Shown here: piece after piece, positions 8,664-17,866 of the stretch
How the letters are laid out: the number at the start of each line of letters is the position of its first letter
Position numbering within the stretch: the stretch's first letter is position 1
Source: Spongospora subterranea f. sp. subterranea
Taxonomy: Eukaryota; Endomyxa: Phytomyxea; Phytomyxea; Plasmodiophorida
Assembly (NCBI GenBank): GCA_049724395.1
Contig: JAUGWO010000288.1
Location: 1 to 27,256 of the forward strand
Direction: 5' to 3'
DNA length: 27,256 nt
The notes under the pieces: generated by a model
The model's input: only the letters and a program-made list of their open reading frames with translations
Databases searched by the model: none
Told to the model about the DNA's origin: nothing
Program-made: the position numbers and the translations under genes

Positions 8664-9465
8664 GTGAGTCAACACCGCCCGCCCGTCGTCAGCCTTCCGA
8701 TCCGACATCAGAGGCAGACTATCCAAAGTCGATACGTAATCGGGGTCGAATGTGACGCCGTCAGAGGACATTACACGACCACACCATTTCACCTGAGATA
8801 AAAAGTAATTCGCATCTGTCGGGATTTAACTTGATACCATGAGAGTGAAGTTTGTCCAGTATTTTGTTGAGCACCACGAACCAGTCGTCTAGACTATTAG
8901 CGTATCCTAGAATATCATCAACCCATAGAAGTGCTCAATTATAGAGAAGGTCGCCCACCTGCATTCCTGATTGGAAAGCGAATACGGCGTCAGCAAGACC
9001 TTGTACGATTCTTCGAGGTGTGAATACAGGTTCATGCGTCATAAACGAGCACATCTCCCACGAGTCTTGATGCAGTGGGAACAGCCAGTATCCCTTGAAC
9101 GCATCCAGTAGTATGAAAACGGAGGTGGAGCGAAGGTGTGTTAGAATGGTGTCGATATGGGGCATAGGCCACACAACACGTTCGGGGCACTTGTTGACTT
9201 GGTTTGTGTCTATCGTAAGGCGATGACCTCGTACTTCTACGTCCTTCTTATCAACAACATGACACGCTGAGGCGTAAATGCTGTGGGAATTTCGATGGAT
9301 TTCGGAGTAGCGTCGACTTTTGGCGCGAAATGGAGTGGCGCCTGGCCTCAGAGTTAGCCTCATTGGCGTCACCTTAGCAGGGGGATCACGACCCAGTTTT
9401 AGCGGCCACATGTCTCGCAATGACTTCTGTATAAAGGCGGTGACGGCGACATGCAGGGAGACCAT
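8664..9465 (-). pseudogene. Gypsy-1 reverse transcriptase region
   Basis: Blocks typical of Ty3/gypsy RT appear in order: PMRLTLRPGATPFRAKSRRY (template entry), the conserved LDAFKGYWLFPLHQ and the finger-palm block after it, then WCGRVMSSDGVTFDPDYV near 8690-8790, the segment linking RT to RNase H. The sequence stops being gypsy-like at about 8664. Treated as a fossil. Confidence 0.75.
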
Positions 9466-9682
9466 TCTTCACCGCTCGACTTTCGATAGCCGCTCCAATT
9501 TCCGTCGGAAGATCCGTGCCGATATCAATGGAATGCCCGGTTCTTCGGATTCAGCGGTTGGAGTCGGGAGATGAAATTGTATTCGTTTAGCGGGGAGAGA
9601 GGTGGTGTAAGTGATGGAGCGGTTTGTGTCGGTAGATCTTCAATCGTTAAGTGTCCACCCACCGCCGCTTGAAGCTTATCCA

Positions 9683-10063
9683 TTACAAAACATCCGGATC
9701 GATTCCTAAAGCATATAGTTCCGGTTTGCCAATTAGGACTACATCGTCTGTAAAATGTTCACGCGTCACAAAGCACTCGCGACGTCGCAAAGTGACTTTG
9801 GCGCCAATGGGTGAATCGAGGGTGAGGTCCAAGATTGCGGAACCTATAGAGGTGGAAGTAGATCCCTCTAGTGATTGGCTCATCGAAGAAGCGGCAGGGG
9901 ACGTGTGTTTCTGCCAATAGACGTTTAAGAGTTTTCTCATCGATGGTTGTTTAGAAAAACCATAATTCAACTCACAAGGCAGAGAGAGTAGAGTTGATAT
10001 TGACCTGGTATGTAGTCGAGAACTTTGAGTCTGTTGGAAGTTGTTGACGCTTATTCGACTCAT
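9683..10063 (-). pseudogene. Gypsy-1 protease-type region
   Basis: The end of this 126-residue frame, VVLIGKPELYALGIDPDVL, is the strand after the aspartic protease fold that gypsy polyproteins share (ILIGxPxLxxLGID). Its position between Gag and RT on the same strand supports this. Treated as a fossil. Confidence 0.6.
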
Positions 10064-10392
10064 TGGCGTTGGAGTTTCGCCAGCTCGGAACTTTGTGAAT
10101 GCCTCCTTGCGCTCTTTGATTGTAGCAGTGGGGCATATTTGATCCTTTTTACAGAGTAGACAACCATTAGGAGGAGGCGGTTTACTCTCAAATTTGTGTC
10201 TGATGAAGTCGGAGATTTCTTTGGAATATTCATTAGGCTTAGGTCTCAGGTCGCCGGGAGGTTGTTTTCCACGATTATCGTCCTGTTTTAGATGCTACTT
10301 TTCTTGATTGTTGGCATCTCGCTGAGGTGGAATCGGCTTGAGATCATTGTTGAAACGTCGAAAGCGTTCTTGAACTTTGGCGGTAGATAGGA

Positions 10393-10949
10393 TCAGTTCG
10401 AATGCCTTAGCGACATCGTGATTGGCATCCTCATTTTCTCGGTCAGGGTTTGAACTTGACGTTTAGATTTCTTCTTATCTTCCACGTCGTACACGCGTTC
10501 TAGCCCATAATCCGTGATGAGTTTGTCGAAAGCTGTGACATAGCTCAGAACTCGGTCTTCGGCGTCTACGATTGTCAAGTTCATCACGACCCGCTCTTCA
10601 ATAAGCTTGTCGATGTCTTGTTGGCATGATGCGATGGCTGGGAGCGCACTCGCTGAAAGTAATCGAACAGGTTTTGATCAGTGACCTGGTCAAGGGCTTT
10701 GTTTAAAATATATGTGGCCAATCCTTCAAGTTTATGCCTAGGAATACAGCTCTTTACCGAATTCGCCTGGACATTCTCGTTGTGGACGTCTTGTCGTTCT
10801 TTGACGAGGTTTTTGTAGGCATTGTAGTCTCGAAGGAATTGGTTGACGGCGTTTAAATCGAATGATGTAATGCGAGGCGCCGTGATCGGCGTGAAGATCG
10901 GAGACGCTACGGGTGCCGGTCGAGCCGGTTGTGAGCGTCCACGAGCCAT
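10393..10949 (-). pseudogene. Gypsy-1 Gag region
   Basis: Begins MARGRSQPARPAPV and continues into FDLNAVNQFLRDYNAY and LEGLATYILNKAL, the helical core of a gypsy capsid protein. Further Gag-like sequence continues towards about 10130. It forms the particle shell in this family. Treated as a fossil. Confidence 0.65.
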
Positions 10950-10986
10950 AATTGAAGAAGAAATTGATATGGTCGAGTTCCACAAG

Positions 10987-11163
10987 TGTTAGCTACGGTT
11001 AGCTACAAAAGCTTTTGTGCTGCCGCCCGGTCGACAGTGACCAGGGCGGAATAGCGAAGAAGGGAGAGGAGATGACGAAAAGAGAGAGGAAAAAGAAGTA
11101 GTGTTTATTAGAGCGGAAAGGAGTACCCATAGTTACAGGACAGGGGGGTCGATTTGTAGCACA
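10987..11163 (-). repeat. Gypsy-1 probable 5' LTR
   Basis: The minus strand begins TGTGCTACAAATCG, has CTAATAAACAC near 11100-11110, and ends in AACA four bases before the primer site TGGAACTCGACC. It contains a 14-bp perfect palindrome ACAAAAGCTTTTGT at 11005-11018 and a doubled GTTAGCTAC. The 3' copy is not in the window, so the limits are inferred. Confidence 0.45.
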
Positions 11164-11398
11164 GAGCGTTGAATCCAAACCACATCTAAAACTTGAAAGT
11201 TTTGAAATCTTGTTTCAACTACAGAAAATATGACCTTTGTAATAAACACCCCATGTTATGTTTACTGAGTCTAATCTTGACTTGAGAGCTTGTGTGGTGT
11301 AATCGACCTTGAACTCGATGTTGAAACATCGTCCGAGGGTCATGTTATTGGGGTCACCAAAGGGATTAGTCTATTGATCAATCATTGGAAATTCATTC
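11164..11398. other. no gene seen; flank of the protease pseudogene
   Basis: AT-rich spacer between the Gypsy-1 LTR and the membrane-segment exon. It contains two small 7-bp stems with a GA loop (11188-11203 and 11316-11331), an AATAAA (11251-11255 region) and no coding frame I can support. It may hold the promoter of the downstream protease gene. Confidence 0.4.
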
Positions 11399-12598
11399 GA
11401 CTGTTTTGATGACAATGTCGACAGCAACTGCTCCAGATATCAGAGAAGCCGTTTCATTCTGTTCATCATAATCACTTCTCTCTTATCCGTTGTGGCTGTC
11501 CTACTGTTTATCGCCATATCGGCATATTTTCCCTTCAACCAATCCAGTCCATAGACTGCAATACGACTGTATCAAATTGGTTTCTTGTCTAATTTCCTGA
11601 TCAGGGCAATCACCGAATTCTACTCCTATTATCAACGAAAACTGTGGTCTGGTTAGGTTTTATAGTTTCTTGTGGTTGTGTCATTGCAGAACGTGAACCG
11701 TTTCAAAAAGGACAACGGCGTCAACTGTTGCTACATGAACGCCATCCTTCAAGGCATTCGCGATATTGAACCGTTTAGAACCCTGATCGCTGAAGCTGAT
11801 ACCGTTATTGACTCTCATGGCACGCCCAGCCCACATTAATTCTCGAGGTTGGTTGAACTCATCTCACCAATCACCCAACAGACCCGCTGATCATGTCCCT
11901 GAACCGCCTCCTGAGCGAATCAAGCTCGTAAAATACAATGAACGATGTGGTTCGCGAGTGCCGCGATGAGATCCTGGCTGCCTTACATGGATCTAATAAC
12001 GAGTTCGCCAACAATCCCTCGGGTCAGCACGATATTGATGAAGCGTATGGGACGTTAATGAATATCGTTGAAAATTCGCCAAAAGCTATTTGCCATCGAA
12101 ACGGGATCGATGACTGACTTCAAATATCTCATTCGTCTTCCAATTCCAGAGCAAACCGACCGACCAGAATCAATAGATCTGGTTAGTTTGATAAAGGAAT
12201 GCTCATCAATTCTGGACCGGTTCCCCATGGTTTTGGCGCTAAGTTTGAGTCGTAGCTCATATATGAATCAGAAGATCTTCAAGGTTTTAACTCCTATTGA
12301 AATCCCAATGGAGAAGTAAGTCGATTCAACTGCAACAATGATGTTTCGTCTAAATACCATTTATACGCCATCATGGATCATGAAGGGGCAACGGTCAAAC
12401 TCAGGCCACTTCACCGCCTTTGTTTAGGGCAATGATGCTAATTGGCGCCAGTTCAACGACATGCAAGTGAGTCGCGTCTTCATCCAGGAGGCGTTGCATC
12501 GCTTGAAGGCGTCAGCATACTTTCTGCTGTTCGTAAAGTGCAAAAGTTATAACAATACACCGATGCGTTCTTTTCCGTGTCGACCTTTTACAATATGA
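11399..12598 (+). pseudogene. decayed ubiquitin-specific protease with N-terminal membrane segment
   Basis: USP-family deubiquitinases cleave ubiquitin from proteins with a Cys-His-Asp site. The Cys box is at 11720-11755 (GVNCCYMNAILQ). QHDIDEAYGTLMNIV near 12031 fits the QQDA-type box. The fold continues with FKYLIRLPIPE, MVLALSLSR and KIFKVLTPIEIP, and ends with the His box: HLYAIMDHEG, NSGHFTAFV, NWRQFNDMQVSRV and AYFLLFVKC, up to a stop at 12596. A 38-base GT-AG intron fits at 11652-11689 in phase 0, joining CGL to NVNRF. Upstream, 11450-11536 encodes a strong hydrophobic helix (about RFILFIIITSLLSVVAVLLF). In-frame stops lie near 11836, 11890, 11929 and 12428, and frame changes near 12080 and 12390, so this copy is dead. 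Membrane segment plus short linker plus USP domain recalls USP30 of the mitochondrial outer membrane; that link is inference. Confidence 0.7.
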
Positions 12599-12666
12599 AA
12601 CGTGCACTTTTATGTCCACATAGTTACTGTTGTTTGACGAGTACTGTATGAAACCAAATGTTTTGA

Positions 12667-12972
12667 ATTCTTCGTCCGCATTCGAAACAAGTACAGGACC
12701 CGTCCAACCCTTTGAAGCAGAAGGTGCGGCAATTTCGCAAAAATCAACTTTTTAATGTCTGGAAGGGGGCGCGTCAGCGAGTCGACTCAAGTTTTAACGC
12801 AATGCTGAGAAGTGACAGCGGCTACCGAACTCGGCTGTTTCTGAAGTATTATGTCCACAGTTGCGATCAGACGGTTTTTGTTGAAAGCTTTTCCCCTCCG
12901 TCCCATAAGGTTTCGAAAAAAAAAACTATGTGCCAATTTAACCTCATTTTTCACCCGATTTTCTTGCTCTAA
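12667..12972 (+). CDS. unrecognised basic open frame
   Basis: An open frame of 101 codons after a stop at 12664; no ATG opens it, but a CAG/G acceptor-like site at 12695-12698 could begin an exon. The translation is coding-like and basic: NPLKQKVRQFRKNQLFNVW, then SSFNAMLRSDSGYRTRLFLK and YYVHSCDQTVFVESF. The last ~27 codons lie in the dispersed repeat at 12893-12989, so the true coding part probably ends near 12890. I do not recognise the family. It directly follows the dead protease on the same strand and could be its lost C-terminal exon or a separate relic. Confidence 0.3.
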   Translation: MLRPHSKQVQDPSNPLKQKVRQFRKNQLFNVWKGARQRVDSSFNAMLRSDSGYRTRLFLKYYVHSCDQTVFVESFSPPSHKVSKKKTMCQFNLIFHPIFLL

Positions 12973-12989
12973 ATTGCATTAGCCGCCAG
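12893..12989 (+). repeat. dispersed ~98-bp repeat, copy A
   Basis: Runs from CCCCTCCGTCCCATA through an A-rich run to CACCCGATTTTCTTGCTCT and ATTAGCCGCCAG. It matches 16172-16269 in the same orientation at about nine bases in ten, with small length differences in the A run. No coding, tRNA boxes or terminal repeats are visible, so its class is unknown. Confidence 0.85.
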
Positions 12990-13308
12990 ATATAAGAGTG
13001 CCAACCTGATTTTTGTTTGTTTTTTTAAGCGTAATTCATGGCGAAATATTTAATTTTGTACGTCAACCAAGAAGGTTCGACAAGTGAACAGCTACAGGGA
13101 TGTTATATTGGTAATAGTAGATAGGCAAATTGGCGTAGAATTCGACAATATGTTCTTGGAAATTTTGCGAGCAAGTTCAAGTGCTGTAGGACAGTGTTTA
13201 AGAAGTGCCATCCAGGATATACCCATTGCTAGATGAGACAATAGCATTATGGGACCTAACTCAGAATCACATTTCACATGTGATATTGGGTGTAGACCAT
13301 CGTTAACA
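12990..13308. other. spacer, weakly coding-like, unassigned
   Basis: Between repeat copy A and the transposase-like fragment. Both strands are open over about 13100-13240 (plus: VDRQIGVEFDNMFLEILRAS; minus: ALLKHCPTALELARKISKN). I recognise neither, and no start or splice signal decides between them. Confidence 0.35.
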
Positions 13309-13420
13309 ATGGATGCCTCTGAGGTCGAACTGCGAAAAAAAGCAGCTGAGCGATGATGAGCGACGTGCCATTTTTGATTTTCTCAGTGCCAAAGGAAGAA
13401 TCAGGATGTGTCAGATAAGT
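13309..13420 (+). pseudogene. transposase N-terminus-like fragment (DNA transposon relic)
   Basis: An ATG at 13309 gives MDASEVELRKK, and after a one-base frame change comes QLSDDERRAIFDFLSAKGRI. This wording resembles the N-terminal helix-turn-helix opening of mariner/pogo-type transposases that I recall from oomycetes (LSDDERRAIFDFL). Similarity is lost by about 13420. There is no DDE domain and no terminal inverted repeat in sight, so this would be a short relic of a DNA transposon. A chance match or a host gene fragment is possible. Confidence 0.3.
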
Positions 13421-13559
13421 GACCAGCGCCGCGGCATCCTCAAACTCAGGTGCTCAAAAGCGATCGTGACTGACTATAGTCACCCGCGGCCTCGTGGTGC
13501 GTTCTGTTTAGTCGCACGCGTTTAGCGGCGGTAGTTCACCGTATTCAATATTGGTCGTA

Positions 13560-15089
13560 ATGATGAGAATACGAACCGGGATTGGCGTCGTATCCAGCAC
13601 AAGGCGAACACTGAAAACTGTGTCGCGGTCCATGGTGGATGTCACAGTTTATATGAACACGAAGGTCGCGATGCTCACCCTAAACCGTCCGAAACAGCTG
13701 AATGCGCTCTGTGATACATTGTTCGTTTGTCGTATTTTCACGTTGTTTTTGGCGTTATTGTTATTATTGATCTCTGGTTTATATATCCATATACAACTTA
13801 TATCGGTAGATAATTTCATATACTGACCAGTATCGTCTCGTGTTTGTAGAGTTGCTGAACTTAATACAGAATTATCGCGGTTGGATAAAAATCCACAAGT
13901 CAAGGCAATGATCGTGACTGGTGATTCCCGCGCCTTTGCAGGTCTGAAAAAGGTATAACAGAAGTTTGAACGGCCAAATTTTTTCTACCGTGTGTGTAAA
14001 ATTCGTCTCTGTTTCTTCGTTTCGTAATTAGGTTTAACCACTTCAAGTCTTTTATTCTTCTATCTAGCCGGCGCCGATATCAAAGAAATGAACGATCGAA
14101 ATTCATTTGCCGAAGTGTCATCACAGCAAATGCTTGGGTGCTGGGACATGATTTCCCAGATTCAAAAGCCCATAATTGCTGCTGTAAATGGGTTCGCTCT
14201 TGGTGGAGGCTGCGAGCTCGCAATGATGTGTGACATCATCATTGCTGGAGATAATGCTCAATTCGGTCAGGTCAGAGTTGATTGGGTTTCTCATATCCCC
14301 ACGTCATATTACCTTTTTTACCTGACAACTAAAATACTCAACGCTTTTGAATGTAGCCGGAGGTTCTGCTAGGAACTATTCCTGGCTGCGGTGGCACACA
14401 ACGTCTTGTGAGGGCAATCGGAAAATCTAAGGCAATGGAAATGGTAATCGCAGCGCTTTTATTACTGGATTTATATATTCCTCATGTCTCGTCTTTGTTC
14501 TAATCCTTCTGAACGTTTCGTTACTATTCTTAAACTGTTTCAGATTCTGACAGGATCGAGAATGACAGCTAACGAAGCTGAACGTGCCGGGCTAATTTGT
14601 CGAGTAGGTGGGTGCATGATTGCGCCACGTTTTGTTGTTCAGTAGGTTCTCTGAGTTTATGTAATCTCCCACCTGCCCGTTCTGGTTGAATTTTCTATTT
14701 ACTGTTGATTTAACCATCTCTCTGGATATATGTTCCGCATTTGCGAGCCGGTTCTGACAGTGCATGACAGTTCCTCAGGACCAGCTTTTAGAGTCTGCCC
14801 TGGAACTGGCTACCAAAATTGCTTCATTTTCAGGTCCAGCCGTTATTCTTGCTAAGCAGGGCATAAACGCAGCATTTGAAATGTCACTCTCCTCCGGTTC
14901 AAAATATGAAAAAAGCCTATTTTATTCAACGTGGGCTTTAGAAGGTCTGGTTACAGTTTGTATTTTCTATTAGTGTTTGTTTATCGCTATAAACTATATG
15001 TCACCCTGATTTTGTTTTTAACTGTAGATCGGCGCAATTTGATGACGGCTTTCATCAACAAGACGGATGCGAATGTAGACGATAAATAA
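13560..15089 (+). CDS. ECHS1: enoyl-CoA hydratase, mitochondrial (short-chain, crotonase family)
   Basis: Hydrates trans-2-enoyl-CoA to 3-hydroxyacyl-CoA in mitochondrial beta-oxidation and branched-chain amino acid breakdown. Seven exons fit GT-AG splicing with continuous phase: 13560-13720, 13850-13941, 14068-14270, 14357-14443, 14544-14607, 14771-14944 and 15028-15089, giving 280 residues (human ECHS1 has 290). The Arg/Ser-rich, acid-free first ~25 residues look like a mitochondrial presequence. [11 protein letters not shown] (82-92) forms the oxyanion-hole and CoA-binding loop. GGGCELAM holds catalytic Glu134, and PEVLLGTIP holds Glu154; the 20-residue spacing equals that of Glu144/Glu164 in rat ECHS1. 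The C-terminal half ([30 protein letters not shown]) also matches the family. No breaks are seen. Introns are 83-163 nt. Five of the six donors (GTTCGT, GTCTGA, GTCAGA, GTGGGT, GTCTGG) are far from GTAAGT. AATAAA overlaps the stop. The first ATG of two adjacent ones was taken. Confidence 0.93.
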
Positions 15090-15090
15090 A
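15085..15090 (+). terminator. possible polyadenylation signal overlapping the stop codon
   Basis: AATAAA at 15085-15090 shares bases with the TAA stop of the enoyl-CoA hydratase gene. If used, the 3' UTR would be only about 15-30 bases. A longer UTR through the purine-rich stretch to about 15230 is also possible. Confidence 0.35.
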
Positions 15091-15461
15091 AATTGCTGAT
15101 ACAAATTTTGAGTACAGCGTTCTCCAGAAGAAAAGGGAGACGAAGAATGGAAATAGCAGAAGAAAGAGGGAAATGAAGTTTCATGAAGTGAACGCAAACA
15201 ATGAAAGGAAGAAGGAAAAGAAGAAATGAGTGACATGGAATGCATACAACGGACACCAACTTTGCACTTAGTCGCGCAATCAGCGAATATGCCCACATCA
15301 GAGCTGTTACATATCCTTTTTTTCTTTATTTTTTACTTGAACCAGTCTGTTATCAGGAATAGAGATTGAATTAACTGGCCGCAATCGCTTTGATTACATT
15401 GCGGCATGAGTTGAATCTATGAAGTCAACTGAACAATGGATACTGAAAGAACTCTGTTGAG
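15091..15461. other. 3' flank of ECHS1, purine-rich on plus strand
   Basis: 15118-15230 is strongly A/G-rich on the plus strand (AGAAGAAAAGGGAGACG and GAAGGAAAAGAAG runs). The minus strand shows a pyrimidine-derived hydrophobic frame (14987-15298) which I attribute to this skew. No gene is supported. Confidence 0.4.
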
Positions 15462-16054
15462 ATGCGCGCTTCTGCATCCCCGATAATTGAAGCCTTTCGT
15501 CGTCATGCTGCGTATTCTAATCTCATACAGGAACCTGCCGTTGCACCTGCTTCTGGAAATACAGACCTTGCACCTATTCCAGAAGAACACATCGCCTACC
15601 TCCAGAACCGCTATTGCCTTCCTTATCGGGGAAGAGGCACCTACAACATGTAGTAACGATAAGTCAAAGGCTAATGGTAATGAAATGGATGAAAGAAGAA
15701 GTAAAGCGATCTAAGGAGGTTCAAATTGCATCAACAGCAGTCAAAACGTCTCCCTGCTGTTTCCGCTGTGTAGATAAAGCCAATCTGTAGAAGGCCTCAC
15801 GATGGTTCAAGGAACAGCAGGTTTCAAGTGCAGAACGAGATTGAACGTAAATCTATAATCTGCAGCCAAACTGGCGGCTGTCGAAAAAGAATAATGACGA
15901 AAGCTTTGGCCGGAAGAGGCTCACAGCGAAGCTTGTCGTGGAATGGTTACATTTACGTCTCCTTGAGGAGTTTCGTCGGTTATCTAAAGCGCACGTCAGG
16001 TTCATCCCAAAATTGTTATTGTCGCTTTTTTGTACTCCTATAAATTGTCCATGA
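15462..16054 (+). pseudogene. unrecognised coding-like stretch, probably a decayed or split host gene
   Basis: Several open segments on the plus strand look coding without forming one frame. 15462-15653 gives MRASASPIIEAFRRHAAYSN and EEHIAYLQNRYCLPYRGRG. About 15660-15770 gives VMKWMKEEVKRSKEVQIAS and then SPCCFRCVDKANL. About 15885-16054 gives FGRKRLTAKLVVEWLHLRLL and EEFRRLSKAHVRFIPKL before a stop at 16052. Segments between are interrupted by stops. A CTCATACAG/GAACC acceptor-like site lies at 15528. This could be a real gene with introns, but no consistent GT-AG chain joins the pieces by eye. I do not recognise the family. Confidence 0.3.
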
Positions 16055-16171
16055 TCGCAGTCCGCCCGAAAACAATTTTTGGCGGCATTCTTTTTTTCAA
16101 ATTTTTATATAAAGTTAACGATGAAACGAAGCGAATCTCGTTATTACATTGTCATGCTGACTTTTGGTTGC

Positions 16172-16269
16172 CCCCTCCGTCCCATAGAAAGGTTTCGAAA
16201 AAAATCAATGTGACAATTTAAGCTCATTTTTCACCCGATTTTCTTGCTCTAAGTTGCATTAGCCGCCAG
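16172..16269 (+). repeat. dispersed ~98-bp repeat, copy B
   Basis: Second copy of 12893-12989 in the same orientation. Its right end, AGCCGCCAG, is one base from the start of the Gypsy-2 LTR-like sequence at 16271, so the retroelement may have inserted at the repeat edge. It brackets, with copy A, the 3.3-kb host island holding the enoyl-CoA hydratase gene. Confidence 0.85.
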
Positions 16270-16270
16270 G

Positions 16271-16569
16271 TGTCAGGGCCCCACATGTCAGGACCCCACT
16301 ATAGGTAGTATCAGTACAGTGACACACATTAGACGATATGATTCCCTGAAGATAAGTTACCACAAGGGAATCAGATCGTATTAGTAGTCGCTAATACACA
16401 CAGCCTTCGGCTCTTTCCTACACTCGTCGTTGTCACAACACTATAATACGATCCTATCTTCTATCAAGGTTTACGTACTGTACCTTTCGCCTCACTAAGT
16501 CAATTCCCCCGTCTCCTCCGTTTCCCCAGTCTAGTCTTTCGTCATCATCAGCCCTTATTCCAATCCTCC
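16271..16569 (+). repeat. Gypsy-2 LTR and leader
   Basis: From the doubled TGTCAGGRCCCCAC motif (16271 and 16286, 15-bp period) to the Gag ATG at 16570. The LTR end and primer site are not clear: no TGG-starting primer site stands out before the ATG. The last 100 bases are pyrimidine-rich (CCCCCGTCTCCTCCG). Confidence 0.45.
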
Positions 16570-17738
16570 ATGAATCTTAATTCTGATGCTAGTCTTCGGG
16601 AAAACTCAGAACCCACCGACTCGATTTTTATACAGCAACTACAACGCACCATACTGGAGATGCGGCAACAACACTCCCAACTCCAGGAGCAGGTTCGCCA
16701 GCAGCAAGAACAAATATCAACCGTTCAAGAGGCAAGAATTGTACCAACACTTCGAGAAACTCGAGCATGTCTCCCCGAACCTTTCAGTGGCCACTCGTCA
16801 ATGGTCAGGGGTTTTATAAACCAGATCCTGCTGGTCATTCAGCAGCAACCGTTAACTTATGGCACTGAAATATCCAGGGTGTTACTGGTCGGCAGTCTGT
16901 TAACTGGATTGGCACGGGAGTGGTTTATCCCTATTTCGAGACGCCAGACCCGACTTATTTCAACAATTTCCAGCAGTTCCTCTACCTATTCAGACAACAA
17001 TTCGACGATCCAAATCGTGCAGAGCCCGCTGCGGACACACTATCGACGATGAAGCAAGGTAAGAGATCGGTGGCGGCATATGCTTCCTACGTGCAACAGC
17101 TCGTATCCAACGCTGGGTGGGACGAACGCGCAGCGCAGCACGCATTCCGAAGGGGGTCAAGCAATGAGATTCAGGACCTCCTGCTGACGATACCCGTGGC
17201 GACGTCACTTCAACAACTGATCGGCAACGCGTTACGCCTCGATCAACGTCTACTACGAAGACACGCCGCACGAGACCACCCAATTTCAGTCCCCGTCCAC
17301 AACAATTATGTGCCACCACCGCTACCATCTCAACCGTATAGGCCTTATCATCGAGTCAACGCCATTAGTGCTCCCCGCGCTGCTCTCACGGTAGAGGAGA
17401 AGGACCGACGCCGTCGCGCCGACTTATGCTTATACTGTGGAGAAGCTGGCCATTCCATTGCAACGCATAACCTACCTCCACGTGTAAATCACCCGAATAC
17501 ACAATCACATTCAACATATTCGCCTCCGGCCCACCTAATATCGACGACTGTTGTCGATAATGCAATAGCCCCAATGCTATGCCCTCGTTGTTCTATTTCG
17601 TTGCCGCCAAGAACGGAGACTATTGAAACTGTCGCGGTTATTGATTGTGGTGCTTCGTCATTATTTATCGATTGGAAATTCGCTCTCCTCAATCAATTTC
17701 CACTAGAAAATCTTAGCCCCCCAATCCTCTTAGCGTGA
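16570..17738 (+). pseudogene. Gypsy-2 Gag and protease-start region
   Basis: Opens with a Gln-rich coiled coil (QLQEQVRQQQEQ). The capsid core follows (LPEPFSGHSSMVRGFINQ, FRQQFDDPNRAE, GKRSVAAYASYVQQLVS, FRRGSSNEIQDLL), matching the retrotransposon Gag domain of Ty3/gypsy chromoviruses. A zinc knuckle CLYCGEAGH lies near 17425. IETVAVIDCGASSLFID near 17620 marks the aspartic protease site. Treated as a fossil. Confidence 0.75.
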
Positions 17739-17866
17739 TAGATGGCAGACATCTCCGCCCAGTAACACACCAAACCTGTCTTCTGCATATTTCGATAGCC
17801 TCTATCCAGTTTCACGCCAAGTTTTTCATAATCGACAGCCAAGCTTCAATCATCCGTCTTTCTATC

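Larger units (their letters stand above)
8664..11163 (-). mobile_element. Gypsy-1: Ty3/gypsy fossil, 5' part
   Basis: A minus-strand gypsy element with a probable 5' LTR (10987-11163), a TGG-starting primer site (10971-10982), Gag (from the ATG at 10949 to about 10130), a protease-type region (9683-10063) and an RT region (about 8664-9465). It is broken, with several breaks, and is cut at its 3' side by Copia-2. The Gag opening (FDLNAVNQFLRDYNAYKNL) recalls gypsy Gags I associate with oomycetes. Confidence 0.75.
16271..17866 (+). mobile_element. Gypsy-2: Ty3/gypsy Gag-protease fossil
   Basis: LTR/leader-like sequence (16271-16569) starting TGTCAGGGCCCCACA, repeated once as TGTCAGGACCCCACT, a start common among Ty3/gypsy LTRs. 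Then come a Gag of chromovirus style and the start of a protease and linker region. It is broken, with at least a couple of breaks. At about 17866 gypsy sequence stops abruptly and copia RNase H sequence begins. Confidence 0.75.

Noticed and set aside
11188-11331. Two 7-bp stems with GA loops (11188-11203, 11316-11331) and a 15-bp palindrome at 697-711
   Set aside because: Stems of this size are expected a few times by chance in 27 kb, and neither is repeated nor placed at a meaningful site.
11828-12430. Stops in the ubiquitin-protease relic read as a reassigned genetic code (TAA/TAG as glutamine)
   Set aside because: Some stops would make sensible glutamines, but a TGA and frame changes also interrupt the gene, and ECHS1 and the long Copia-3 frame end at normal places with TAA. 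Ordinary decay explains it better.
14761-14770. Alternative exon 6 start of ECHS1 at 14761, or an ATG start at 14764
   Set aside because: Using the earlier acceptor puts the conserved [11 protein letters not shown] segment out of frame. The CAG at 14768-14770 keeps phase with exon 5.
14987-15298. Hydrophobic minus-strand frame resembling a membrane protein
   Set aside because: It is the complement of the purine-rich 3' flank of ECHS1, where pyrimidine runs give Leu/Phe/Ser by composition, and it overlaps the last ECHS1 exon.
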